Source: Candidatus Obscuribacterales bacterium (GTDB lineage Bacteria; Cyanobacteriota; Vampirovibrionia; Obscuribacterales; Obscuribacteraceae). Taken from it: a stretch of 35,411 bases of DNA. Location of the stretch: NCBI GenBank assembly GCA_019746975.1, contig JAIERK010000061.1, forward strand, positions 1 through 35,411. The letters are read 5' to 3'. Under the pieces are notes generated by a model that was given only the letters and a program-made list of their open reading frames with translations, had not been told where the DNA came from and did not search any database. Below, piece after piece: positions 26,613-34,994 of this stretch. A program made the position numbers and the translations under genes. Numbering within the stretch: the first letter of the stretch is position 1; each line of letters starts with the position of its first letter.

Positions 26613-27528
26613 TTGTATGAAAACTGTAATTGAGCTGCTGAATTTTGTAATTGCTTCGAGGGAAACGGTTGACGGTTATGTCGTTCAACCGTTGAAGCAT
26701 GGTACCAATCCTGAAATCGGTTCCCTTAATTCTCGGCAGGATTTTCTGAATTATTTGATCGTCTAGCGCTTCTTCCCATGGCAAGCCAATCCGTACAGCT
26801 TCATCGACGTAGCGACTGATCTCATCAACAACACGGATGGAGAATGGTTGAACTTCCGCAACCGCATCAAATATGGCCATAAGCCAGTCTCGTAACTCCG
26901 GACGTTGAATTCGAGAAGCGACCTCTTCGCGCAGGTGGGTTACTTCAATTACTTGCGCTCGGTCGTAGATCTTGTCGGCAAAATTTTGCGTCGTCTCGTC
27001 GACGTTGACGGTACCAACGAAGTACAGATTAGGAGTCAAGTCCACGACGTCGGGTCCGGACATAGTAACCTGAGCTTTTCCAGCGCTGGTAAGAACTTCC
27101 ATAGCAGACAAGAACTTGGCAAAGTAGTATTCGACTCGAGCCAAGTTCATCTCATCCAGAACCAGATGAAAAGGCTGAGGTCTTCTATTCACGCTGATCG
27201 CCGAATGGTAAGCGCGAGATGCCTGCCGCAGAAACAGACTGAAGTCTGTGTCATAGTACTGCTTACTCAAGGGGTTGTAATAACCAAGCAAATCTTCGTT
27301 GGTGGTCCAGTTAGGGGCGACAGCCACGAGGCAATACTTGGCATCAACAGCGTCAGCGTACGTCCGTGTTAAAAGGGTCTTACCGCTACCACTCACTCCG
27401 CACAGGATCACAAACCGTCGAGTTTTCAATGAAAGGTGGTACCGTCGCAAAAGATCAGCGTTATAGACTGCTCCAGACGTATCAATTTTCTTGAGAATGT
27501 ACCCAAAATCAGGTTCTGTATAAGACAT
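26590..27528 (-). CDS. McrB-like AAA+ NTPase (GTPase/ATPase subunit of restriction system)
   Basis: A 312-aa AAA+ protein made only of the NTPase core. Walker A is GVSGSGKT (44-51), and P-N-W-T-T-N-E-D-L-L-G-Y-Y (72-84) is the conserved loop of the McrB family. Walker B is H-L-V-L-D-E-M-N-L-A (121-130), and G-T-V-N-V-D-E (172-178) stands where McrB has the G-T-M-N-T-A-D signature. There is no N-terminal DNA-recognition domain, so recognition must come from the partner or from the middle helices. It overlaps the DUF2357 gene, giving a two-gene operon. In McrBC, such a ring translocates DNA with GTP; the nucleotide here cannot be read from sequence. It is divergent from the methyltransferase at 27621. 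Confidence 0.85.
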   Translation of the reverse strand: MSYTEPDFGYILKKIDTSGAVYNADLLRRYHLSLKTRRFVILCGVSGSGKTLLTRTYADAVDAKYCLVAVAPNWTTNEDLLGYYNPLSKQYYDTDFSLFLRQASRAYHSAISVNRRPQPFHLVLDEMNLARVEYYFAKFLSAMEVLTSAGKAQVTMSGPDVVDLTPNLYFVGTVNVDETTQNFADKIYDRAQVIEVTHLREEVASRIQRPELRDWLMAIFDAVAEVQPFSIRVVDEISRYVDEAVRIGLPWEEALDDQIIQKILPRIKGTDFRIGTMLQRLNDITVNRFPRSNYKIQQLNYSFHTNGIASFF

Positions 27529-27620
27529 TACGGCGTCATCCCCTCTGCCGTGCGATAAACACTAAAGATAGCTTAGAATATCACACTGTCTAAATTTCCG
27601 GACGTTGCGCGAGGGAGCTT

Positions 27621-28238
27621 ATGAATCATGACTATACATGGGACCAACGCTACCAGAAAGGAAAAGATGCCCTCCCGTGGGACACTGGTGAGCCAGCGCC
27701 GGAGCTGATTGAGTTCTTCGAACAAATTGATTCTCCTCCGCCATATGTTCTAGAAATCGGTTGTGGATCAGGAACGAATGCAATCTGGATGGCGGGAAAT
27801 AAGAGTTCTGTCGTGGCAACGGATATCTCACCAGCTGCTATTGCGATGGCTAAGGAAAAGTGCAAGTCGCGCGACTTGCAGGTTGAATTTCTGGTCTCGG
27901 ATATCATGGAGGCGACACCTGTCCCTGCTGGCTCGGTGAACTTTGTCTTCGATCGCGGCGTCTATCACGTAATGGCGAAAGAGCACCGCAGGAAGTTCAT
28001 CGATCGCGTCGCAGAAGCGCTATCAGATGATGGCTACTGGTTGTGCCTCGCCGGTAACGCAGACCAAATCAGAAAACCTGGTGTGGAAGGACCACCGCAA
28101 TTGACAGCCAGCGATCTCATTGACCCTACTCAACAACAATTCGAACTTTACCGGCTGGAGCGCTCTACTTTCGAGTTACCGACGCTCGGTTCGCACCTTG
28201 CTTGGAAAGCCCTCTTTCGCAAGCGGAATAAGAGCTAA
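27621..28238 (+). CDS. class I SAM-dependent methyltransferase (TehB/thiopurine-like)
   Basis: A 205-aa Rossmann-fold methyltransferase. Motif I is L-E-I-G-C-G-S-G-T (44-52), the acidic SAM residue is in A-T-D-I-S (71-75), and the later D-R-G-V-Y-H motif resembles the thiopurine S-methyltransferase / TehB group. The opening W-D-Q-R-Y-Q-K-G-x-x-x-L-P-W-D-T-G is typical of that small-molecule group, which detoxifies thiols, tellurite or similar compounds. GAGGGAG lies before the ATG. It is adjacent and divergent to the McrB-like gene; it is not a DNA methylase and probably not part of that system. Confidence 0.88.
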   Translation: MNHDYTWDQRYQKGKDALPWDTGEPAPELIEFFEQIDSPPPYVLEIGCGSGTNAIWMAGNKSSVVATDISPAAIAMAKEKCKSRDLQVEFLVSDIMEATPVPAGSVNFVFDRGVYHVMAKEHRRKFIDRVAEALSDDGYWLCLAGNADQIRKPGVEGPPQLTASDLIDPTQQQFELYRLERSTFELPTLGSHLAWKALFRKRNKS

Positions 28239-28376
28239 AGCTCTTTTCAATCCATTCCCGACAAAAGTTAGTCAATCCTCAGCAAGGGTGCATCCAGTCC
28301 CACTCAGATGCGATTCTTGGCGGGTTGAATGAATCGGCGAAAAAGGGCTTCAGGACTGAAGACAGGATTGCAGTGA

Positions 28377-28940
28377 CTAGCTCTTAAACTGACTGAGTTT
28401 TTTGAGAAATTTATTCCAGCCCTTGTCGTCCTTGACTCCCTCTTTCTCGTATAACTCTTTCGGATTGAACTTCTTTTTGAATTCGTCAACTTGCTTTGAA
28501 AATGGTGGCATCGTAACAAGCTTTTCTGCCGCTGTCTTGACTGGCCCTGCAGCCTCGACTAATTTTTCTTCCGACTGGTTCACTTGACGTTGAAGATTCT
28601 CGACAGCAGGTCTGGCGGTTGTTTGCCAGTATTTAACGGTGTCAGGATGATCGCGAAGCTGCTTCTCGATTGCCTCGAAATTTTCTGGAATCTCGGCGGC
28701 ATTCATTTTTCGAATGGTGAACGAATCAGTCGATCTGCAGGGACAGAAAAGAGACCTGACCTCAGACTGACGCACCGCTTCTTGATGAACATCGAGCACC
28801 GCCCGTAATGACAGAAAGGCAGATAGTCCTCCGAGCTCGCGATACTTAAGACGCGAATGCGCACCGAAGGAAAACTCACTCGACATCGGTCGATCTGCTC
28901 CATGGAAGGCTTCTGTCATCTTGGCAGACTTCTCTTGCAA
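28377..28940 (-). CDS. hypothetical protein, helical C-terminal half
   Basis: Function not recognised. The frame is 187 codons, but only the last 110 (from M-N-A-A-E-I-P-E-N-F at about 28706) look securely protein-like: amphipathic, Lys/Glu-rich helices, with no signal peptide. The first part is less convincing, starts with TTG, and no ribosome site supports any start. Either a long frame or an approximately 109-aa protein from 28706 is possible. The gap 28239-28376 shows nothing. Confidence 0.5.
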   Translation of the reverse strand: MQEKSAKMTEAFHGADRPMSSEFSFGAHSRLKYRELGGLSAFLSLRAVLDVHQEAVRQSEVRSLFCPCRSTDSFTIRKMNAAEIPENFEAIEKQLRDHPDTVKYWQTTARPAVENLQRQVNQSEEKLVEAAGPVKTAAEKLVTMPPFSKQVDEFKKKFNPKELYEKEGVKDDKGWNKFLKKLSQFKS

Positions 28941-29051
28941 GGATTGAACGGACTTTAGTAAGGCGCCGTCAGATCAAGCTGACGAACCAACATAAGATGC
29001 CATCAGGCATGGTACCGCTCTTTGCGATTACAAGAATTAGTTCTGACGAGT

Positions 29052-29681
29052 TCAGGTTAGCGCCACTGACGCAGAGAGCCAATCCTGAATTGAAGAGACG
29101 GTGTCTTCGACCCTAACATTCGTCGTGTCGAGAACCTTCATTCGGGGCTCCGTTTTGGATGCATTCTCAAGAAGCCATTGATTGAAATTCAGCATCGACT
29201 CGAGATTTTCAGGAGTTCCCGATTTTCGCCAACTCGGTCTTTCCTTCAGTCTGCGTTCTAATTCATTCGGCTTGCAGACAAGCGTTAGATACTCGATGCG
29301 ACTGATGAATCGCCTTTCCGCGCATGACTCGAACTGCTCTGGAATTGCGGAACCAAACAAAACCACAGATTTCCCAGCCTGATGAATATTTTTGATCATC
29401 CGCAACCATGTGTTGCGAAACAGCCTGAAGTCATCGGCTGGCTCATTGAATGCATCGCACCAAAGAATATCCTGATCGAGAATTACAAAATTCTTGGTCG
29501 ACTCTACCAGTCGCAGGGCTGCAGTAGTCTTTCCAGTACCACTCGCTCCTGTGATAACAAATAGCGGCAACGCCAAAAATTTGTGTTCGTATGAGCAAAC
29601 AGAACAAATTGCGCGTGACGGCGACTCCGCCACGATTCTCTCTTGAGAGTACTCACCGCAGCCTGGGCAAACATTAAACAC
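29052..29681 (-). CDS. zinc-ribbon P-loop kinase-like protein
   Basis: A 209-aa protein. Cys5-x-x-Cys8 and Cys26-x-x-Cys29 form a small N-terminal zinc ribbon. A nucleotide kinase-type P-loop GASGTGKTT (45-53) follows, then F-V-I-L-D-Q-D (69-75), and a basic lid-like region (R-R-L-K-E-R-P-S-W-R). This is the layout of a small AAA/adenylate-kinase-like or chloramphenicol-phosphotransferase-like enzyme; the phosphate acceptor is unknown. Single gene; its neighbours give no clue. Confidence 0.78.
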   Translation of the reverse strand: MFNVCPGCGEYSQERIVAESPSRAICSVCSYEHKFLALPLFVITGASGTGKTTAALRLVESTKNFVILDQDILWCDAFNEPADDFRLFRNTWLRMIKNIHQAGKSVVLFGSAIPEQFESCAERRFISRIEYLTLVCKPNELERRLKERPSWRKSGTPENLESMLNFNQWLLENASKTEPRMKVLDTTNVRVEDTVSSIQDWLSASVALT

Positions 29682-29845
29682 GATAGAAGTCCTGGTTGAA
29701 ACAGCTTGACTGAATAAGTATAGCGTTAGGTTGGTCCGAATTCAGTCACTATGGATTGCTAAACTTAGGCTATACAATTCAATCGAACATCCTGCAAGAG
29801 CGAATGGTATTGGATTCGGTACATGACACATCGAGGTGAGAAGGT

Positions 29846-30478
29846 ATGCCGACTTGGGGTTGGATTGTCGCAGCAGTCGCGGGGCTCGTATGTATTATCG
29901 GTATCGTACGTATTGTAATTTGGTGGAAGGACGGTGATGAGAAAGAAAAGATGCGCGCAGAGTTACTCGAACAAAAAGGACAGATAGTACCCTGCCTTCT
30001 TACGATGTGGAATGACAGACTCGATGATCCGGAAGACACATCAGACAGAAATGCACAAGGGCTTTTCTCTCCAACAACCGCTCCAGACATCCTTTATCGG
30101 CTAAAAGAAATCGAGAATTCGGTTTTTGAGTGCGAAGATGGGGATAGCGCCACACCTGATGAGCGTAGAATCGCGTTCATGTGCAAGACCCATTTTCCGA
30201 TGTACCAGCCTTGCCTTATACCGGCACGACTAACCGGAGGACTTGAAGCTTATAGCATCTCTCTCGAAATAAAACGAAGCTTTCTGCCAAACAAAGTAAT
30301 TACAGTCCCGGTCGCATTCGCGAAAGTAGCGATGGAAGGAGACGTGAGAGTGGCGGCGATGGTGCCGTATCCTGCTGATTTTGACTTCGAACGATACGCT
30401 AATCTAAGCAACCATATTGAAGACTTTGAAGAGGACGCTGAAGAAGGCTACGACGATGATGACGACCTGAACGCATAA
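29846..30478 (+). CDS. membrane-anchored hypothetical protein with acidic tail
   Basis: A 210-aa protein with one N-terminal transmembrane helix (W-G-W-I-V-A-A-V-A-G-L-V-C-I-I-G, about 4-26) and a soluble domain that has regular beta strands in its second half. The C-terminus is almost entirely Asp/Glu (E-D-F-E-E-D-A-E-E-G-Y-D-D-D-D-D). The ATG has GAGGTGAGAAGG upstream. The family is not recognised. The preceding gap 29682-29845 shows no feature. Confidence 0.75.
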   Translation: MPTWGWIVAAVAGLVCIIGIVRIVIWWKDGDEKEKMRAELLEQKGQIVPCLLTMWNDRLDDPEDTSDRNAQGLFSPTTAPDILYRLKEIENSVFECEDGDSATPDERRIAFMCKTHFPMYQPCLIPARLTGGLEAYSISLEIKRSFLPNKVITVPVAFAKVAMEGDVRVAAMVPYPADFDFERYANLSNHIEDFEEDAEEGYDDDDDLNA

Positions 30479-30722
30479 GGGTCTTCTATGCTAGAGGAAA
30501 GCTAAAATTCTCGTGCTCATGAGCCATAATTCAAAATGAAAATCGCCTGGACCGGCTCGATCTGAGTAGCAGTTCGTGTGTTGGCACTGGGCTGGAAGAT
30601 ACTAAGCTGACGACGCAAAGGACCCTTGACAAGAAAGTAATGATTTCGCCCTTGCTCCACAATTGGTGGCGATCTCGAAACCTCAGGACAGCAGACCCTT
30701 TGCAGGCTTTACCAGTGATCTG

Positions 30723-30731
30723 TGCTATAAT
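30723..30731 (+). promoter_or_regulatory. extended -10 promoter motif
   Basis: TGCTATAAT: a perfect TATAAT (30726-30731) with the TG of an extended -10 one base before it. No good -35 is found at 16-18 bases upstream, as allowed for extended -10 promoters. It would start a transcript near 30738, about 400 bases before the next gene. Confidence 0.5.
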
Positions 30732-30735
30732 AGAA

Positions 30736-30860
30736 GCGGGCTAGTATCAGGTTATTCCACGCCCGTACAGAGTGGAGTGGCGAAAGAGCTCGCGAAGAAA
30801 ATTAGCTTATAAGCAACACAGTTGCCACTGGTATAAAACAAACTGCAACGGCAGTAAGTC
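30736..30860 (+). ncRNA. candidate structured small RNA or long leader
   Basis: Downstream of an extended -10 motif, several stems are possible: GCGGGC (30736-30741) with GCCCGT (30761-30766), AGTGGCGA (30776-30783) with TTGCCACT (30822-30829), the palindrome GCTTATAAGC within the latter, and ACTGC/GCAGT around AACG at 30842-30855. I compared it with riboswitch, 6S, tmRNA, SRP and RNase P hallmarks by eye and found no match. No open frame covers it. Confidence 0.35.
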
Positions 30861-30879
30861 CAGATTTTAATTTCTTTGT

Positions 30880-30951
30880 GACAATTCTAAGTGATGCAAA
30901 GCATCTCTCGAGTTAGTTTCTCTTGCAGGTAATGCATCACAGCAAGTTGTC
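30880..30951 (+). repeat. two-part long hairpin with an alternative inner fold
   Basis: GACAA (30880-30884) and GTGATGC (30891-30897) pair with GCATCAC (30934-30940) and TTGTC (30947-30951), with equal 6-base internal loops on each side. The first arm can instead close on GCATC at 30901-30905. The two folds exclude each other, as in switch-like leaders. The gap 30479-31141 otherwise holds no gene that I can support. Confidence 0.4.
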
Positions 30952-31141
30952 CCTTTGGATTAAGTCAGGATGATACGGTCTCTGGTTTCGGTTGATTTCC
31001 GAATTGAATTATGTGATTGCAACTATGCTCCACATAATTGCGAAACTATTTGTCCCTCGGTACCCTCCTCTATATCGTCTACCTAAAATTTGTGTTTACG
31101 ATACTAAAGATGGTGCCCTTTGAAAATGTTGGTAAGAACAA

Positions 31142-31969
31142 ATGACACATCTGTCTCTGGTTAAGAACGATCCTAGCTCAGTAGCGACACCGTGCATGGT
31201 GCTAGCCTCAGTTCAATCTGACTTGGCTAAGATGGCAAAGTCGACTGACTTACCTTTCAAGAAGACTTATGACTTCGGTCAAGACTCCTGCCTCGAAGTA
31301 TCAATCGAGAAATTGGAGGACGCCCAATTTTATCTCCAGGTCAACGCACCCGGTTGGTCTGAGGCGATTAAGGAGCCAAAGCTCAAGCGGATGGTGGACC
31401 TCGCGCACATGTTTGCCTGGCGTGGATTGTCAACTATTCTCAGTCGCACTAGCCTTCCGCCATGCGCCGCAATGGCTCATTCGGGTGCTGATGAAGTTCT
31501 CGCTCTTTATCAATGTATCGAGTCCGTCAAGCGCGATGTGAATCAACCTTATTCACTCACGCTCAACGGCCCCAGAGGGCAATACCAACTCTTTACGCTG
31601 ACGCAGAAAGGCAATTTAAGCCAAATCGTCATCGAAACAAATTACATCTACGGCAGTTCGATGAAATGGTTTGCCGAGGTGGAACTCACTCATCAAATCG
31701 TCGAGCGCTCAACCAAAATCGCGGCAGACGTTCTGGCTGAGTGGCTCAGACCGGGCGGCACGTCGCTGCGGCTCGAACTCGACCGGACATTGTTCGCAGC
31801 TGCTTCGCCAGGTGCCAATGTCCCAGGTAGACCTGGAGCGACGCCAGGTGCCAATGCACCAGGCAGACCTGGAGCTACTCCAGGGGCCAATTCCCCAGGC
31901 AGAGCCGGAGCTGGAGCTGGAGCTGCACCCGCAACCAAGAAAGGAGCGAAGAGCGAAACCCTCGAGTAA
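31142..31969 (+). CDS. hypothetical protein with collagen-like PGAxxPGR tail
   Basis: Function not recognised. The globular part (about 1-220) mixes helices and beta strands with no signal peptide or membrane segment. The tail carries three 12-residue repeats of the type P-G-A-N-x-P-G-R-P-G-A-T, then Gly/Ala-rich and Lys-rich ends. The repeats follow a G-x-y pattern only in part, so collagen folding is doubtful. The ATG has no strong ribosome site. Three possible leader structures lie upstream. Confidence 0.7.
   Translation: MTHLSLVKNDPSSVATPCMVLASVQSDLAKMAKSTDLPFKKTYDFGQDSCLEVSIEKLEDAQFYLQVNAPGWSEAIKEPKLKRMVDLAHMFAWRGLSTILSRTSLPPCAAMAHSGADEVLALYQCIESVKRDVNQPYSLTLNGPRGQYQLFTLTQKGNLSQIVIETNYIYGSSMKWFAEVELTHQIVERSTKIAADVLAEWLRPGGTSLRLELDRTLFAAASPGANVPGRPGATPGANAPGRPGATPGANSPGRAGAGAGAAPATKKGAKSETLE
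31808..31915 (+). repeat. three in-frame 36-bp repeats
   Basis: Units at 31808-31843, 31844-31879 and 31880-31915 code for P-G-A-N-V/A/S-P-G-R-P/A-G-A-T/G. The DNA of units 1 and 2 is nearly identical, the third is more diverged. They keep frame, so copy number can change without breaking the gene. Confidence 0.85.
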
Positions 31970-32096
31970 GCTCGTCCTTGCTCTATCGTATAAGTATAGG
32001 TATAGTGAGGCTCGGCATCGACGCATTTGTTGAGGCATTGGCTGCTCAGGGGACTTGAAGAACTAGTTGTCGATTGATGGGAGCTCATAAGAGATC

Positions 32097-32219
32097 ATGG
32101 ACGAAATATTGATAATAGGATCGGTCGTTGTTGCTTCAATCCTGGGTGTATTTACCTTGCCTGTTCTCACGGGCATCGCAGTCGCATTTTGGTACGGCAC
32201 CCAAGATGGTCAAGTTTGA
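32097..32219 (+). CDS. 40-residue single-pass membrane peptide
   Basis: ATG 32097 opens 40 codons: M-D-E, then a continuous hydrophobic segment (I-L-I-I-G-S-V-V-V-A-S-I-L-G-V-F, about 4-19; L-P-V-L-T-G-I-A-V-A-F-W-Y, 21-33) and a polar end. AAGAGATC and GGGAG lie upstream at usable spacing. It may be a small membrane protein; no family is recognised. Positions 31970-32096 and 32220-32327 show nothing further. Confidence 0.45.
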   Translation: MDEILIIGSVVVASILGVFTLPVLTGIAVAFWYGTQDGQV

Positions 32220-32327
32220 CATGCTCTCCGCTCTGCTGGGCCGGAGACTTCCGGGCTGAAGCCGGACGAGGCTTTCGGTGCATTTCGTAACCATTCCAGG
32301 CCAACTTGTTAGAATCTAGTTACGAAC

Positions 32328-32540
32328 TGCCCGATCTGTGCAATAATGGACTCTGAATTAGTCGGGCAATCATAGCCGGCTGCTGAGGTCAATTTCAGCG
32401 GTTCAAGTGACAAAGTCACTTTCGGATGCCGAATTCATTCGCAAAAGACGTAAACAACAATTTCTGCGAAGCGCGCATACTGCGTGTATTTCTTCTCTGT
32501 GGTTTCAACCAGCTTTTTCAACTCTTGCGGCTTGCAAGAG
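32328..32540 (+). promoter_or_regulatory. structured 5' leader of the RRM protein gene
   Basis: Three perfect stems precede the gene: TGCCCGA (32328-32334) with TCGGGCA (32362-32368), AAGTGAC (32405-32411) with GTCACTT (32415-32421), and CTCTTGC (32522-32528) with GCAAGAG (32534-32540), the last ending 28 bases before the start codon. Cyanobacterial RRM genes are known for cold-controlled long leaders; that this leader does the same is inference. Confidence 0.45.
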
Positions 32541-32568
32541 CATCAATGATTCAATAGGATAATTTTTC

Positions 32569-32865
32569 ATGGATAATAGCAATAATAACAAACTGTTTGT
32601 CAGAAACATCTCGTTCAACACTACTGAAGATCAGCTGAATAACTTGTTCGCGCAACATGGGGCAGTTCTCTCCGCTAGAGTTGCCACGGATCGCGAAACT
32701 GGCAGACCTCGTGGGTTCGCCTTTGTGGAAATGCGCACGGCCGAGTCGGCAGAAAACGCTATTCGTTCACTCAATAACACCGAACACAATGGACGGACTC
32801 TTTACGTGGCAATGTCGGAACAGCGCGACCGCAGACCGATGACAGCATACGGCCGCTCCAACTAA
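32569..32865 (+). CDS. single-RRM RNA-binding protein (cyanobacterial Rbp type)
   Basis: A 98-aa protein made of one RNA recognition motif. RNP2 is L-F-V-R-N-I (9-14) and RNP1 is R-G-F-A-F-V-E-M (48-55), with the aromatic residues that stack on RNA in place. The Asn-rich N-terminus and Arg-rich C-terminus (S-E-Q-R-D-R-R-P) match small Rbp proteins, which bind RNA and are often cold-induced in Cyanobacteria. The spacing between ribosome site and ATG is AGGATAATTTTTC. It ends 24 bases from a convergent gene. Confidence 0.95.
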   Translation: MDNSNNNKLFVRNISFNTTEDQLNNLFAQHGAVLSARVATDRETGRPRGFAFVEMRTAESAENAIRSLNNTEHNGRTLYVAMSEQRDRRPMTAYGRSN

Positions 32866-32889
32866 CATTGGTGCCGTCGTAGCAATCGT

Positions 32890-34791
32890 CTAACTTGTCG
32901 ATTGAAGAGATTTGGAAACGCTGCAATGCGTGCCACTGCGCGTAGTATCAGGACTAATGGTAACCATTAGTCCTGCTTCCATATTAACTACCGTGTGGGG
33001 ACTTGTTTTGTCCGCGGCGAAATAAGTAGTGCGTGGTCCGCTGAGCTGCGTCCGAAAGAAGCGTACTGCGGCTTCTGGAAGATCCGGCATCAGGAATTCT
33101 TGCAACATGCTTTCCTTTGATACGTTCAGGTCTCCGATCGGCCTCATCTTTTCCAAAAGCGAGATACCAAACAGCTGCTCAAACAATCGCAAGCCTTCGC
33201 TCTGCTTGATGAATGCATTATTGACGGCTGGCGTATTGAAACTGACCCGTTTTATCAATCGGAGTAGAGTCACTCCATCAAATTGGCCAGGACCAATCCA
33301 AGCTTCACGCGCGCAGGCAGCGCCAATTACCTCGGCAATCCAGAATTGCCCCGCGTCCGTAGGTACTTTCACTAGATTTCCGACTCTTAGATGTTTGAGA
33401 TAAAACTCCTTGAGTTCGTCAATGGTACTGGAAACCGAAAACTCCAGAACCGACTCTTTGTTTTTGGCATCAGAAGTGAACGTCAATTGCGCACCTTTGG
33501 GAATTGGAATTCTTACAATAGCTTCCAGTTGCTCTAGATCGCTCTTTGGTTCTGCGCGTCCTGCTGCGCTCTCTAAGCACTGCCCGATCGGCATCGTACC
33601 TAAGACAGTCAGCTCCGATCTTCGTGGAAAGTTGTTGAGTCGAAATCGCCTAGGTCGCAGATTGGGGTCTTCTATCAAAAACAGATAGAGCTGCTCGTAG
33701 ACTTTCTTGAATGGTGCCCTGGCTGCGAGATACTTTTTACCGGCATTATTATGCTGAAAAAATTCGACAACATCACACTCCGGAAACATGCATCCACTGC
33801 TGTCAGTAATCACGGTTCTACTGTAGACCCGACCTGTGCTCCTGTCAGTCTCGAGCACGAAAGGAGAGACAAAGATTTTGGGCTTTTCCATTTTCTTTGC
33901 TACGAGAAAACTCTCTTGCTCGGAATACAACAAATTGAGGACGTTCATTCGATATGAATGAACGGTATCAAATATAGGGTCTGTCGTCGGCACAACAAAC
34001 GAGGTCCAGATTCCATCGCGAAGCACCAATGGCAGTGCCCTAATAGCATTTTTCTCCTTAATCAATGTGGCTGCGATCGACATCATCAGCTCTATCCCGA
34101 CAAGGTCCTTCGAGCCCGTAATGAGCAAAGTGTCCGGCGTTGGTGTGAGTGCCACCACTTCACCTTCCACCTTCAGGTTGTAGAACAGATCTGTTAGCAG
34201 GAGCCTCGACCCATCGAACGAATCTTTCCAAGGAGAAGTGTAAAATCCTGACTGCACCACCCTAAACGTATCTAGACTCACTCGGTACAAATTGTGGACT
34301 GCTATGTCGACAGCTTCTTCGGGGCTCAGACTCAACCTGTCGAGATCGCTGTAGCGAACGGGCCGAATACCTTCACTGCCGCTAAAGACGACACTCACGC
34401 TGAGAACATCGGCATATGGGAAAAAGACAAAATCGTCACCCGGCTCCAGCGAGCCGGTATTGTGCGCACGAACGCTCTCATTGCGAACCGCCATGTTCGA
34501 CCGGACGGATGGACGCAGGGATGATAGAACGGCAGAATTCGCATTCGATTCTTCCGCTGGTAACAAGAAGGCTCGCAGCCGCGCCTGAAGTTCCATTATA
34601 TTGGCTGGGCTGTCGGTGCTTATATATGACTGGAACAAACTTGCCAGCGACAAAGAAATTTGCGAACTGCCGTCGCTGCTGCGCAACGAAAAACTTTCAC
34701 TATCCACAAGCCAGTCTGCTGTAGAAAATGCCTTCAAAAGTTGCCAAACCAGAGCGGCAAACAATTCTTCAGTCATTGAACTTTCGGGCAT
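32890..34791 (-). CDS. large hypothetical protein with DUF1444-like region
   Basis: A 633-aa soluble protein, no signal peptide or membrane helix. A segment at about 120-290 has the order and wording of DUF1444 (YtpQ-type): strands V-F-F-P-Y-A-D-V, helix S-P-E-E-A-V-D-I-A-V-H-N-L, then V-V-A-L-T-P-T-P-D-T-L-L-I-T-G-S and a final R-D-G-I-W. Function of DUF1444 is unknown. The C-terminal half has repeated alpha/beta segments I do not recognise. The start is ATG 34791; a second ATG lies five codons in. No ribosome site is clear. It is the only gene of its strand here until the zinc-ribbon gene. Confidence 0.75.
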   Translation of the reverse strand: MPESSMTEELFAALVWQLLKAFSTADWLVDSESFSLRSSDGSSQISLSLASLFQSYISTDSPANIMELQARLRAFLLPAEESNANSAVLSSLRPSVRSNMAVRNESVRAHNTGSLEPGDDFVFFPYADVLSVSVVFSGSEGIRPVRYSDLDRLSLSPEEAVDIAVHNLYRVSLDTFRVVQSGFYTSPWKDSFDGSRLLLTDLFYNLKVEGEVVALTPTPDTLLITGSKDLVGIELMMSIAATLIKEKNAIRALPLVLRDGIWTSFVVPTTDPIFDTVHSYRMNVLNLLYSEQESFLVAKKMEKPKIFVSPFVLETDRSTGRVYSRTVITDSSGCMFPECDVVEFFQHNNAGKKYLAARAPFKKVYEQLYLFLIEDPNLRPRRFRLNNFPRRSELTVLGTMPIGQCLESAAGRAEPKSDLEQLEAIVRIPIPKGAQLTFTSDAKNKESVLEFSVSSTIDELKEFYLKHLRVGNLVKVPTDAGQFWIAEVIGAACAREAWIGPGQFDGVTLLRLIKRVSFNTPAVNNAFIKQSEGLRLFEQLFGISLLEKMRPIGDLNVSKESMLQEFLMPDLPEAAVRFFRTQLSGPRTTYFAADKTSPHTVVNMEAGLMVTISPDTTRSGTHCSVSKSLQSTS

Positions 34792-34994
34792 AGGCTTTTT
34801 TCCGCTTTGACCTCATGCCGACAACTTTCTTACTCGATCGTATTCGCAACCAATAGAGACTTCAAAAGATTCTACCTGAATCCCGAAGACGGCGATAGGA
34901 ATCGTGATAAACTTCCTGAGAGAGAGAGCCTTTCAGGAAACTCCAGACTTTTTAAGATTTCGGGCACGAGGTTCATTAACGTCGAGTCCGCAAA

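Noticed and set aside
26905..27372. 155-codon plus frame inside the McrB-like gene
   Set aside because: Antisense shadow of a strongly conserved AAA+ gene.
30626..30654. TTGACA box as the start of a promoter
   Set aside because: A perfect -35 hexamer, but no -10 at 16-18 bases; the extended -10 at 30723 is a better candidate.
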